From assembly GCA_029934695.1 (NCBI GenBank), contig JAOZLU010000362.1, positions 1-7,007 on the forward strand: a DNA stretch of 7,007 nt. The letters are read 5' to 3'. The DNA is from Desulfobacterales bacterium. GTDB lineage: Bacteria; Desulfobacterota; Desulfobacteria; Desulfobacterales; 4be13. This document shows, in pieces, positions 1 through 6,465 of this stretch (its first letter is position 1; every line of letters starts with the position of its first letter). The notes under the pieces were generated by a model. That model was not told where the DNA came from. It saw nothing but the letters and a program-made list of their open reading frames with translations, and did no database searches. The position numbers and the translations under genes are program-made.

Positions 1-198
1 TGTCTGAGGGCAGGTGCGGGAGCCTCCCCTGAATCCGTTATAATCAGAATTTTTTGTATAAGTACTTTATTACACGGGCATATTTACGAGCGCGGGATGG
101 TGGAAATATCAGGCGGGAATTTTACAGGAAACTGGAAGGAGCAGAACGGGCATATGAATGTGACTAAAATGAAACAGAAGTTGAAAGTGAAAATCTGA
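1..198 (+). other. Open reading frame entering from the left edge, identity unknown
   Basis: Frame 1 is open from the first base to a TGA at 196-198 (65 codons). The stop falls inside the stem-loop at 180-225. The translation starts CLRAGAGASPES and ends in a lysine-rich tail (KMKQKLKVKI). I recognise no domain. It could be the C-terminus of a gene starting outside the window, or chance. The next frame (frame 3) stops at 30-32 and is an equally possible gene end. An internal ATG at 97-99 would give 33 residues, without a convincing ribosome binding site. Nothing else in 1-179 can be called. Confidence 0.2.
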
Positions 199-225
199 AA
201 AACAGAGGGACTTTTCACTTTCAAC
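180..225. terminator. AT-rich 14-bp stem-loop downstream of the cyclo-ligase
   Basis: Positions 180-193 (GTTGAAAGTGAAAA) are perfectly complementary to 212-225, leaving an 18-nt loop. The loop holds a smaller nested stem (TCTG 194-197 with CAGA 203-206). A second short hairpin, CAGGT/ACCTG with a CTGA loop, lies at 229-242. Both follow the leftward cyclo-ligase stop at 258-260, so they may end that transcript, and possibly a rightward one entering from the left. There is no clean U-tract on either strand, so termination is inferred from position and stem strength. A repeat-element origin is also possible. Confidence 0.4.
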
Positions 226-257
226 TTTCAGGTCTGAACCTGTTATGGTTATAATCA

Positions 258-848
258 TCAGATTTTGTAGATTATCCGTTTATCCGTGATGATAATATCA
301 ACATGTTTGTCGTGGGATTGCATGGGAACCTGCTGAATGATCTGACTTTCCAAGGCAAGCGCCACCTTCCTTGTGGTAACCGGCAGTTTCGGAATCAGCC
401 TGTCGTAATACCCCTGACCTGATCCGACCCTCGCGCCCTTTTCGTCAAAAGCAACTCCCGGAATGATTGCGATATCAAGGCGGTCAACGGGTACAACTTT
501 GCATTTTTTCATATTCGGTTCCGGGACCCCTCTCGGACCGGGTTTCAAATCCAAATCAACATTGTTAATTTTCATCGGTGTCATTCTGTATTTTTCTTTG
601 TCAAAACCAGGAAGAATGACAACTTTTCTTTGTTCAAAACATTTTTTCAATATTCCCCGGGTATTCACTTCACTGCCCAAATTCATATAAAGCAAGGGAA
701 CTCTTGATTCCATGAAATTGGCAAAGGCAAAGAGCCGATCTTCTATTTTTTCCGTTCTTTCCGCAAGTTCTGTTTCAGAAAGTGCCTTCACCATTTTTGC
801 CATTTCTTCACGTATTTCACGTTTTCTTTCTTTAATTTCCTCTATCAT
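258..848 (-). CDS. fau: 5-formyltetrahydrofolate cyclo-ligase (MTHFS family)
   Basis: Cytoplasmic enzyme of one-carbon metabolism. It converts 5-formyl-THF to 5,10-methenyl-THF using ATP. The protein has 196 residues, the usual family size. Visible signatures are the N-terminal basic helix (KERKREIREEM, about residues 6-16), the substrate-side loop GPRGVPEP (104-111), the ATP-binding core IIPGVAFDEKGARVGSGQGYYDR (128-150, shown by its G-x-G-x-GYYDR end), and Q-x-x-P-x-x-x-HD (172-180). An in-frame ATG at 897-899 would add 17 residues but has no ribosome site. The ATG at 846-848 has GGAG six bases upstream and begins the conserved helix, so I chose it. It diverges from serS, with a strong promoter candidate at 939-967. 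In many proteobacteria this gene neighbours 6S RNA, but I found no 6S-like fold upstream. Confidence 0.95.
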   Translation of the reverse strand: MIEEIKERKREIREEMAKMVKALSETELAERTEKIEDRLFAFANFMESRVPLLYMNLGSEVNTRGILKKCFEQRKVVILPGFDKEKYRMTPMKINNVDLDLKPGPRGVPEPNMKKCKVVPVDRLDIAIIPGVAFDEKGARVGSGQGYYDRLIPKLPVTTRKVALALESQIIQQVPMQSHDKHVDIIITDKRIIYKI

Positions 849-938
849 ACTATTCTCCAGAGTAAATATTTTTTTGATATTTTTCCCGCCTGCCAACAAG
901 TGTTGGGGGAAATCAATCCGGTCAGGCTGAAAAATTTC

Positions 939-967
939 TTTATACAGGAATTGACAGACAAAGTCAA
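939..967 (-). promoter_or_regulatory. Sigma-70 type promoter candidate for the cyclo-ligase
   Basis: On the minus strand, TTGACT (962-967) and TATAAA (939-944) are separated by exactly 17 bases, each one base off consensus. Transcription would start near 932, giving a leader of about 84 nt before the ATG at 848. The -35 box forms one half of a TTGAC-7-GTCAA palindrome (951-967), which could be an operator or simply reflect two opposed -35 boxes. Confidence 0.6.
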
Positions 968-980
968 CCTGACAGATAAA
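951..980 (+). promoter_or_regulatory. Rightward promoter candidate overlapping the leftward one
   Basis: A perfect -35 box TTGACA (951-956) is followed after 18 bases by GATAAA (975-980). It lies inside the opposite promoter and would make a leader of more than 200 nt before serS. The -10 match is only 4 of 6, so this is weaker than the candidate at 1108-1136. Confidence 0.3.
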
Positions 981-1062
981 AATTTTTTATTTTTTTATAA
1001 TTATATCAGATATATTCCCTCAATATTTTTAAATGGAAAGACAATGACACTCCGGCTTATGT

Positions 1063-1080
1063 TTCCCTTCTGAAAGGGAA
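1063..1080 (+). other. Small perfect hairpin in the serS upstream region
   Basis: TTCCCTT (1063-1069) pairs with AAGGGAA (1074-1080) around a CTGA tetraloop. No U-run follows. A second short inverted repeat, GTCAAT (1090-1095) with ATTGAC (1107-1112), overlaps the proximal -35 box. I see no T-box signature (no AGGGTGG or T-box core), so I do not call a riboswitch. Confidence 0.3.
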
Positions 1081-1107
1081 CTGCAGGATGTCAATTTTCA
1101 ATAACCA

Positions 1108-1136
1108 TTGACTGAATCGCCTGATTATGGCATAAA
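1108..1136 (+). promoter_or_regulatory. Sigma-70 type promoter candidate for serS
   Basis: TTGACT (1108-1113), a 17-base spacer and CATAAA (1131-1136) give 5 of 6 and 4 of 6 consensus matches. Transcription would start near 1143, leaving a leader of roughly 68 nt before the ATG at 1211. Position and spacing are good, but the upstream spacer (849-1107) is AT-rich and yields chance matches. Confidence 0.45.
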
Positions 1137-1210
1137 TTCTGTTATTTTGTCTGATATCGGTTCAGCAGACAAATTTATTAAAATAACATATTCGGAATAT
1201 AGGGATTATT

Positions 1211-2482
1211 ATGCTGGAAATCAAGTTTGTGAGACAAAATTTGTCAGAAGTACAGAAATCACTTTCAACCCGGGGGGATACTGCGGACATTGAAACATTC
1301 AGAGACAGTGATGCCAAACGCAGGAAAACGCTGCTTGAAGTTGAAGACCTGAGACATCGCCGGAATGTGGTTACCGATCAGATTGCAAGTATGAAACAAA
1401 AGGGGGAAGATGCTGAAAGCCTTGTCCTTGAAATGCGGGAAGTTTCAGCCAATATCAGGGAACTGGACAAATCTTTGTCAGAAGACGAAGATACCATCAG
1501 AAAAATTCTCATGGGACTTCCGAACATCCCCCATGAATCCGTTCCCGTGGGAAAGGATGAAACTGAAAATCCTGTTTTAAAGCAGATCGGCATAAGCCCG
1601 GAGTCTGATTTTGAACCCAGGCCGCACTGGGATCTGGGTGAAAGCCTCGGGATACTTGATTTTGAGAGAGCTTCCAAAATTACCGGGGCGCGGTTTCCCC
1701 TTTATCTCGGTGCAGGGGCGAGGCTGGAGCGGGCTTTGATCAGTTTCATGCTTGATATTCACACCGAAAAACACGGGTACTGTGAAATTCTGCCGCCCTT
1801 TATCGTCAACCGTCAGAGCATGACCGGAACGGGGCAACTGCCCAAATTTGAAGAAGACCTGTTCAAGCTGGAAGGCTGGGACTATTACCTGATTCCCACT
1901 GCGGAGGTTCCGGTCACCAATATTCATCAGGGAGAGACCCTGGCCGAAGAGATGCTGCCGATCTTTTACACGGCTTATACCCCCTGTTTCCGCTCAGAAG
2001 CCGGATCTTACGGAAAGGATACAAGGGGACTGATCCGGCAGCACCAGTTCAACAAGGTGGAACTGGTCAAATTTTCTCTTCCGGAAAATTCTTATGATGA
2101 ACTGGAAACGCTTCTGGACAACGCGGAAACCATTTTAAGACAGCTTGAAATTCCCTATCAGGTGATAACGCTTTGCACAGGGGATCTGGGTTTTTCAGCA
2201 GCAAAAACGTATGATATTGAAGTCTGGATGCCCGCGCAGGGCGTTTACCGGGAAATTTCATCTTGCAGCAATTTTGAGGATTTCCAGGCCCGGCGGGCCA
2301 ATATCCGATTCAAACGGAAAGGGAAAAAAGGCACAGAACTGGTTCACACCTTAAACGGGTCCGGGCTTGCGGTAGGACGCACCTTTGCGGCCATCCTTGA
2401 AAATTACCAGCAGGCAGACGGATCTGTGATTATCCCCCAGGCTCTGAGGCCTTATATGGGCGGGATGGAAAAAATATCGTAA
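1211..2482 (+). CDS. serS: Seryl-tRNA synthetase (class II)
   Basis: Charges tRNA-Ser, and tRNA-Sec where present, with serine using ATP, as a cytoplasmic homodimer. The protein has 423 residues, normal for bacterial SerRS. The opening MLEIKFVRQN matches the family N-terminus. Residues about 30-100 form the long antiparallel coiled-coil arm that grips the tRNA variable arm. The catalytic domain shows motif 1 around GYCEILPPFIVN (189-200), the serine-binding TAEVP (230-234), motif 2 starting FRSEAGSYGKDTRGL (260-274) and continuing through QHQFNKVEL, and motif 3 NGSGLAVGRTFAA (382-394). All key signature residues seem intact. AGGGA lies five bases before the ATG. An overlapping frame from 1108 has no family similarity. 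It diverges from the cyclo-ligase and seems to be its own transcription unit. Confidence 0.98.
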   Translation: MLEIKFVRQNLSEVQKSLSTRGDTADIETFRDSDAKRRKTLLEVEDLRHRRNVVTDQIASMKQKGEDAESLVLEMREVSANIRELDKSLSEDEDTIRKILMGLPNIPHESVPVGKDETENPVLKQIGISPESDFEPRPHWDLGESLGILDFERASKITGARFPLYLGAGARLERALISFMLDIHTEKHGYCEILPPFIVNRQSMTGTGQLPKFEEDLFKLEGWDYYLIPTAEVPVTNIHQGETLAEEMLPIFYTAYTPCFRSEAGSYGKDTRGLIRQHQFNKVELVKFSLPENSYDELETLLDNAETILRQLEIPYQVITLCTGDLGFSAAKTYDIEVWMPAQGVYREISSCSNFEDFQARRANIRFKRKGKKGTELVHTLNGSGLAVGRTFAAILENYQQADGSVIIPQALRPYMGGMEKIS

Positions 2483-2490
2483 ACCCAGGC

Positions 2491-2614
2491 TTCCTAAGGA
2501 GCCACTCATAAATAATTTCACATTCTTTTCGGTTTCAAGGTACGGGAATCACTCATAAATAATTTGTCAAACTCCCAAAGAATGTGAAGTTATTTTTGCG
2601 TGAATCCTAAGGAA
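2491..2614. mobile_element. MITE-like element with 38-bp imperfect terminal inverted repeats
   Basis: The left arm (2491-2528) and the reverse complement of the right arm (2577-2614) match at 32 of 38 positions. The innermost 12 bp (TTCACATTCTTT) are perfect. The outer ends carry the self-palindromic TCCTAAGGA (2492-2500 and 2605-2613). A further direct copy of the arm motif sits inside: 2498-2518 and 2545-2565 agree at 19 of 21 positions. The element is 124 bp, codes for nothing and fills nearly all of the serS-2641 gap. I see no clear target-site duplication. It could fold into a long hairpin and end serS transcription. A palindromic repeat family rather than a transposon derivative is possible. 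Confidence 0.6.
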
Positions 2615-2640
2615 GTCAGATAATCAGAAGGGGTGAGAGT

Positions 2641-2892
2641 ATGGACATTGCAAGATTGGACGAAATTATCGCTGAATTCGAGCCTGAATTGCAGATGCCG
2701 ATGCGTCGGCTCGCTATATGGTCAGTGGTGAAGAAGAGTCTTGGAATTGAGATTGAAAAATTGGACGGCATTATTGCTGCATTCCCGTCTGAACTGCATG
2801 AGCCGGCACGCGCACTGGCCGATTTTATGGCACATCAGCCAAAAAATCTTGAAACCTGTCAAAGCTCGGAAATGCATCAGGCAGAAGCTTGA
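2641..2892 (+). CDS. Small hypothetical protein related to the N-terminus of the downstream coiled-coil protein
   Basis: An 83-residue protein preceded by AGAAGGGGTGAGAGT, giving a plausible ribosome site. I know no function. Residues 6-30 and 41-65 are two copies of one pattern, L-D-x-I-I-A-x-F-x-x-E-L-x-x-P-x-R-x-L-A, with a 35-residue period. Copy one, with EFEPELQMPMR (12-22), resembles NEFPHQIQMPMR (11-22) of the 350-residue protein 215 bp downstream. The two genes are therefore probably relatives. The reading frame likely broke: after an A6 run at 2841-2846 the neighbouring frame carries a plausible helical tail ending at 2953. As it stands the last residues (NLETCQSSEMHQAEA) look unnatural. 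It may be a decaying gene or a sequencing indel. Confidence 0.6.
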   Translation: MDIARLDEIIAEFEPELQMPMRRLAIWSVVKKSLGIEIEKLDGIIAAFPSELHEPARALADFMAHQPKNLETCQSSEMHQAEA

Positions 2893-2953
2893 CTCTTTGC
2901 GGCAAATTATTAACAGCAGGCTTTTTGAAATATATAATCAGATCAAAAAATAA
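2842..2953 (+). pseudogene. Out-of-frame probable C-terminal tail of the small gene
   Basis: Frame 2 downstream of the A6 run reads KILKPVKARKCIRQKLDSL and then RQIINSRLFEIYNQIKK before a TAA at 2951-2953. This lysine-rich amphipathic helix looks more protein-like than the in-frame ending of the 83-residue gene. Removing one A from the run would join the two into a 103-residue protein. This is inferred from sequence character, not from a homologue. Confidence 0.4.
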
Positions 2954-2979
2954 GCTCGAACCGCTTATAAGGGTCTTAG

Positions 2980-3048
2980 AGGGGTGTTTGAAGCGGATAT
3001 GATGAGCTCAATCTTCCCGTGTGTTTCATTTTATTGTCCAAACACCCT
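2980..3048. mobile_element. 69-bp MITE-like insertion flanked by TTAG
   Basis: The ends are AGGGGTGTTTG (2980-2990) and CAAACACCCT (3039-3048), inverted copies of AGGGTGTTTG with one extra G on the left. The same bases, CTTAG, lie directly outside both ends (2975-2979 and 3049-3053). The ambiguous C could belong to the element, leaving a 4-bp TTAG duplication. TTAG fits the YTAR target preference known for IS5-family transposases, so a non-autonomous IS5-type derivative is a reasonable guess. No coding capacity. It sits between the small gene and the coiled-coil gene, upstream of the latter's ribosome site. Confidence 0.6.
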
Positions 3049-3091
3049 CTTAGGATTTATCCCAAGCGTTTTGGAGTATCTGATAATCGTT

Positions 3092-3098
3092 AAGGAGG
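3092..3098 (+). promoter_or_regulatory. Strong Shine-Dalgarno site that fixes the coiled-coil gene start
   Basis: AAGGAGG stands eight bases before the ATG at 3107. It rules out the in-frame ATG at 2984, which lies inside the MITE-like insertion and has no such site. Confidence 0.85.
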
Positions 3099-3106
3099 TC
3101 AGAAGA

Positions 3107-4159
3107 ATGGAACAGTCAGGATTAAACAGCGTCATCAATGAATTCCCCCATCAGATTCAAATGCCGATGCGCCATGTGCTTGAATGGGGGCAGGTGGAGT
3201 GGGTTTTAAGGAAGGAATTTTCGGAATGGAAGCTGAATTTGACAAAAATACAGACACACACTGATCAGAAAGTCAGGAGGCTGGATGAAACTCTGGAGAG
3301 GCTGGCAACCACTCAAGAGCGTACCGATCAGAAATTCCAGAGTCTTGCCGAAGCTCAGGAGCACACTGATCAGAAAGTCAGCAGGCTTGATGAGGCTCTG
3401 GAGAGGCTGGCAACCGCCCAGGAGCGTACTGAGCAGAAATTCCAGAGTCTTGCCGATGCTCAGGAGCACACTGAGCAGAAAATCAGCAGGCTTGATGAGG
3501 CTCTGGAGAGTCTGGCAACCTCTCAGGAGAGTCTTGCCGAAGCTCAGAAGCGTACTGAGAAGCAGTTTCAGAGTCTTGCCGAAGCTCAGGAACGCACTGA
3601 TCAGAAAGTCAGCAGGCTTGATGAGGCTCTGGAGAGTCTGGCAGCCGCCCAGGAGCGCACTGAGAAGCAAGTTCAGAGGCTTGCCAAAGCCTTGGAGCGT
3701 ACTGATCAGAGAGTTCAGAACCTTGAAGAAGCCTTGGAGCGCACTGATCAGAGAGTCCAGAGCCTTGCAGAAGCACAAAAGGATGGATTCAAATCATTGT
3801 CAGATCAGATTACAGCACTGGGCGGACGGTGGGGAATCTACAACGAAGGCACTTTCCGTTCCACGATTAAGAGGCTTATGAGAGATGTGGAAGGAACAGT
3901 GGTGGAAGAAGGCTTTTACGGCGGGCGCCAGGTGGATGTCATTATCCGGAATGGGGAGCATGTAATGCTTGAGATCACCTCCCGGATGCATTCAAAAGAT
4001 ATTGCGAAACTGTACGGTTCAGCAGATGATTATCGCGACAGAACCGGCGTGGAACCCAAGCTGATGGTGGCAACCAGCTATGTTGCCCCGAGCCTGATGC
4101 GGAAGCTGATGAAGCTTGAGCGTCCGATTGAAATCTTTTCCTATGACCCCGAAGAATAA
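3107..4159 (+). CDS. Repeat-built coiled-coil protein with DUF3782-like PD-(D/E)XK-type C-terminal domain
   Basis: A 350-residue protein, probably cytoplasmic, with no signal peptide or membrane segment. Residues 1-35 form a small N-terminal module (NEFPHQIQMPMRHVLEWG) shared with the small upstream gene. Residues 50-224 are a heptad-based coiled coil made of 35-residue units: 14 (HTDQKVxRLDEAL type), 7 (ExLATxQ), 14 (ERTxQKFQSLAEAQ type). The C-terminal domain (about 237-346) starts LGGRWGIYNEGTFR and resembles DUF3782-type proteins, which are predicted to have a PD-(D/E)XK nuclease fold. D277 (in QVDVII) and E289 (in VMLEIT) match the D and E of that motif, but the expected lysine is T291, so catalysis may be lost or the motif altered. 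Role unknown; DNA binding or scaffolding is only a guess. It converges on the reductase gene. Confidence 0.88.
   Translation: MEQSGLNSVINEFPHQIQMPMRHVLEWGQVEWVLRKEFSEWKLNLTKIQTHTDQKVRRLDETLERLATTQERTDQKFQSLAEAQEHTDQKVSRLDEALERLATAQERTEQKFQSLADAQEHTEQKISRLDEALESLATSQESLAEAQKRTEKQFQSLAEAQERTDQKVSRLDEALESLAAAQERTEKQVQRLAKALERTDQRVQNLEEALERTDQRVQSLAEAQKDGFKSLSDQITALGGRWGIYNEGTFRSTIKRLMRDVEGTVVEEGFYGGRQVDVIIRNGEHVMLEITSRMHSKDIAKLYGSADDYRDRTGVEPKLMVATSYVAPSLMRKLMKLERPIEIFSYDPEE
3254..3778 (+). repeat. In-gene tandem repeat array, 105-bp unit
   Basis: Codons 50-224 of the coiled-coil gene fall into units at 3254-3358, 3359-3463, 3464-3589 (with one extra heptad, ESLAEAQ), 3590-3694 and a partial end 3695-3778 made of two 14-residue pieces. 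Every length is a multiple of 21 bp, so changes in copy number keep the heptad register. The repeats also create long stop-free frames on both strands, which I treat as artefacts. Confidence 0.9.
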
Positions 4160-4350
4160 AACTGATCAGAGGCCGTAGGGCCGAGATATTTCTATATATA
4201 CTCAAAAGCGACACCTTCTCCCTGCAGCCCCGGCTGTCAATGCCCCGATGCGGAAATTTCTGTGCCGGCAAAAAAATCAGGAACCGGCCCGCAACATCAG
4301 AGGTTCATCCGCGCTGTTTTATCAGGAAATCAGCCGGAACTGAACCAGCT
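4160..4350. other. Convergent intergenic spacer with no recognisable gene
   Basis: Lies between the stops of the coiled-coil gene and the leftward reductase gene. Only weak features are visible: GGCC-GTAG-GGCC shortly after the coiled-coil stop, and an AT-rich stretch at about 4186-4200. Small frames through it continue into the antisense of the reductase and are not credible. Confidence 0.5.
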
Positions 4351-4385
4351 CCGAGTTCCGAAGTTTGCGAGGCTTCGGAACTCGG
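4351..4385 (-). terminator. 13-bp perfect hairpin after the reductase-like gene
   Basis: CCGAGTTCCGAAG (4351-4363) pairs perfectly with 4373-4385 around a 9-nt loop. It starts 8 bases past the reductase stop (4393-4395) on the minus strand and also faces the end of the coiled-coil gene, so it could serve both. No U-tract follows on either strand, so it may be a transcript-stabilising or repeat hairpin rather than a classic intrinsic terminator. Confidence 0.55.
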
Positions 4386-4392
4386 CCCGGAA

Positions 4393-6465
4393 TTACGCTG
4401 CTTCCTTTGCCTTCTCTCTGGCCTCAAGCGCAAGTGCTTTCACCTTGGCAATATCCTCATCGGTGAACACGCCGTTCACGCCTGAGATTGCAGCCAGCTT
4501 CATGCCGTGTTTCAGCCCCATTTTATAGATATCCCTCACCTTTTTCCATTCGATATCACGGCCGATGGTAAAGGTTTCAAAACGTCCCTCCAACGCCAGC
4601 ACAATGGTTTCGGCAAGACAGGCATATACCACTTTCTGGGGCAGGCCGATATTTTTCATTTCCGGATTCCCGGGAAGCTCAATCTCGCCGGATTCGATGA
4701 CCAGCACATCAGGACGCTTCGCCACATCCTCGGCCGACAGATCCAGCGGACGCGCCACGTCGGTGATCACACAACCCGGCTTGACCTTCGTGATATCCAG
4801 AATCGCTTTCCCTGCTCCCGAGGTCGCCGTTACAATGACATCCATATCCGGCAAATACTTGTCGGCCCGGGTGGAGAGGTGAATTTTCACATCCGGTGTT
4901 TCTTCGAGGATGGACGCTTTCAACGCCAGCAGCTTGGCCATATTTCGACCCACCATATAAACTTCTTCAAAAGCATAAGGCAGCAGACGGCTGCAGACCG
5001 AACCAATGGCTCCGGTGGCACCGACAACCATTGTTTTGGCGTTCAGCCGCTTTTTTTTCTCCACTTTGACCAGTCCCATGCGGCGCACTGCATCTGCTGC
5101 CGCCCAGAGTGCTCCGGACGCGCTGTAGCTGTTCCCTGTTGTGATAGGAATATCCGCCAGTTTCGCCACAGTGACCCCCGCGTCTCCCACCACCTTGGTG
5201 AAGGCTCCCAGTCCCATGATCTGCGCGCCGAGGCGTTTCGCCATCTTGGCTGCCTGCAACAGACGGTCGTAGGTGAACTGAGGGTCATGGGACAGCATCT
5301 GTTTCGGGGTTCCGCCCACTGAGATCAGCCAACCCTCGGTCTCCACGCCTGTGGGGGATTTTATGCCGGTCACTTTGGAATAAATCCAGGGAGGAGAATA
5401 GGCCACGACCTTTTCTACCGCATCCAGAAAGCCGGGGGGGGTGACTTTGGATAAAAAATCAACGGATTTTTCTTTCTTCAGATGTTCCTGGGAGAGCGGA
5501 TGGATCACAAAGGCAAAACGGTTCACCCGCTTGGGATCGCCCGAAGGATAGACCACCCGCGGGTCCATTCTCTGTTCGCTGACGACTTCCAGCAGGTCGT
5601 CGTCCGTGACTTCCTCCGGAGGTTTTCCCAAAGCAGCGATAATCAGGGCTTCCAGCACATTGACGGCCACGACCCGCTCCAATATTTTGGGGGTGGAGTC
5701 AATAACAACATTCACCCCTCTCTCTTTGAGAAACTGAATCCGGTCATCATAAGCTGTTGCAGTGATGATGATTTTTCCCCCCAGCTCTTCCAGAGTGCAT
5801 TTTTCCAGATAGTCATAGAAGCCGTAATAAGGCACCACAATGACATTCGCCTTTTGCATGGCTTTGCGTATGATGTATTCATTCCACGCCTTCAGCGGCA
5901 CGACTGAGGAAGAGAACCGTTTGCTGGGAACCCATTGCAGGACTTCGTGGATTCCGCCGCCGTATCTTTCCAATTCTTTCAAAGAATTCAAGAATTTGGA
6001 GATGCCATTTTTCAGAACCGGGTCAGCAAAAGTAAGATTTTCGGTATATTCGGACATGTTTTTTGCCATTGAGTAATTGGTCATGCCCGAAAGGAACAGC
6101 ACCCTGGCGTTGTTGAAATAATTGCCGCCGAATTTGAACTGGATATGGCGAAGAGACCATTCATATCCGACCTTGCGAAGCGATTCCCCGGTGACCACAG
6201 GGGTGCGAATTCGGGAAGCCAGTTTTTCCAATTTCTGAGCGTGTTTTTGCTTCCCGCGGTCAGCCCCTATTTCATAAGGAAACTTGATATGGCCCAGTCC
6301 CATGACATCTGCATCCTTATCCCACTCCGCCAGCATGGCGGCGGCTTTCTCCAGATTCCCATCCGCGCCGATACGTCGGATATAAAAATCCTGACCTAAA
6401 AATTCTGTCTCAAATTCATAGTCTCTGTCACTGGAACCGAGACTGATACTGATGATTTCTTTCAC
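4393..6465 (-). CDS. Long acyl-ACP reductase-like oxidoreductase with an extra N-terminal half
   Basis: A 690-residue protein if translation starts at the GTG at 6463-6465, which has GGAGG five bases upstream. The ATG four codons earlier (6475-6477) lacks a ribosome site. Residue numbers here count from that ATG. Residues 320-668 align by eye with cyanobacterial acyl-ACP reductase (about 340 residues): FAFVIHPLSQEHLKK (321-335), GLGAFTKVV (422-430), TTGNSYSA (446-453), the NAD(P)-binding GATGAIGS (486-493), and YACLAETIVLALEGRFETF (618-636), whose C620 matches the acyl-binding cysteine. That family reduces acyl-ACP to aldehyde with NADPH. Residues 1-318 are an added region of unknown function, with a Rossmann-like stretch around 210-262. 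The true substrate is unknown. The ferredoxin gene lies 43 bp upstream in the same direction and may supply or accept electrons. Often such proteins are labelled saccharopine or shikimate dehydrogenase-like. Confidence 0.9.
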   Translation of the reverse strand: MKEIISISLGSSDRDYEFETEFLGQDFYIRRIGADGNLEKAAAMLAEWDKDADVMGLGHIKFPYEIGADRGKQKHAQKLEKLASRIRTPVVTGESLRKVGYEWSLRHIQFKFGGNYFNNARVLFLSGMTNYSMAKNMSEYTENLTFADPVLKNGISKFLNSLKELERYGGGIHEVLQWVPSKRFSSSVVPLKAWNEYIIRKAMQKANVIVVPYYGFYDYLEKCTLEELGGKIIITATAYDDRIQFLKERGVNVVIDSTPKILERVVAVNVLEALIIAALGKPPEEVTDDDLLEVVSEQRMDPRVVYPSGDPKRVNRFAFVIHPLSQEHLKKEKSVDFLSKVTPPGFLDAVEKVVAYSPPWIYSKVTGIKSPTGVETEGWLISVGGTPKQMLSHDPQFTYDRLLQAAKMAKRLGAQIMGLGAFTKVVGDAGVTVAKLADIPITTGNSYSASGALWAAADAVRRMGLVKVEKKKRLNAKTMVVGATGAIGSVCSRLLPYAFEEVYMVGRNMAKLLALKASILEETPDVKIHLSTRADKYLPDMDVIVTATSGAGKAILDITKVKPGCVITDVARPLDLSAEDVAKRPDVLVIESGEIELPGNPEMKNIGLPQKVVYACLAETIVLALEGRFETFTIGRDIEWKKVRDIYKMGLKHGMKLAAISGVNGVFTDEDIAKVKALALEAREKAKEAA

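Noticed and set aside
849..1107. 6S RNA gene next to the cyclo-ligase
   Set aside because: This synteny is known in many proteobacteria, but the sequence is AT-rich and does not form the long bulged hairpin expected of 6S RNA.
921..1210. T-box or other riboswitch before serS
   Set aside because: No T-box core or antiterminator signature, and the hairpins present lack a terminator-like U-run close to the gene.
1108..1293. 61-residue open frame overlapping the start of serS
   Set aside because: Out of frame with serS, no ribosome site, no recognisable similarity, and it crosses the promoter candidate.
2984..3106. 41-residue N-terminal extension of the coiled-coil protein
   Set aside because: Its ATG lies inside the MITE-like insertion without a ribosome site, whereas the ATG at 3107 has a strong AAGGAGG.
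3206..3778. 190-residue leftward open frame
   Set aside because: It is the antisense of the tandem coiled-coil repeats and simply inherits their lack of stops. Its repetitive leucine/serine translation has no ribosome site.
3285..3881. 198-residue rightward open frame in another register
   Set aside because: Shadow of the same repeats, overlapping the well-supported 350-residue gene.
4507..5322. 271-residue rightward open frame
   Set aside because: Antisense to the reductase-like gene. Its histidine/arginine-rich composition is typical of a shadow frame.
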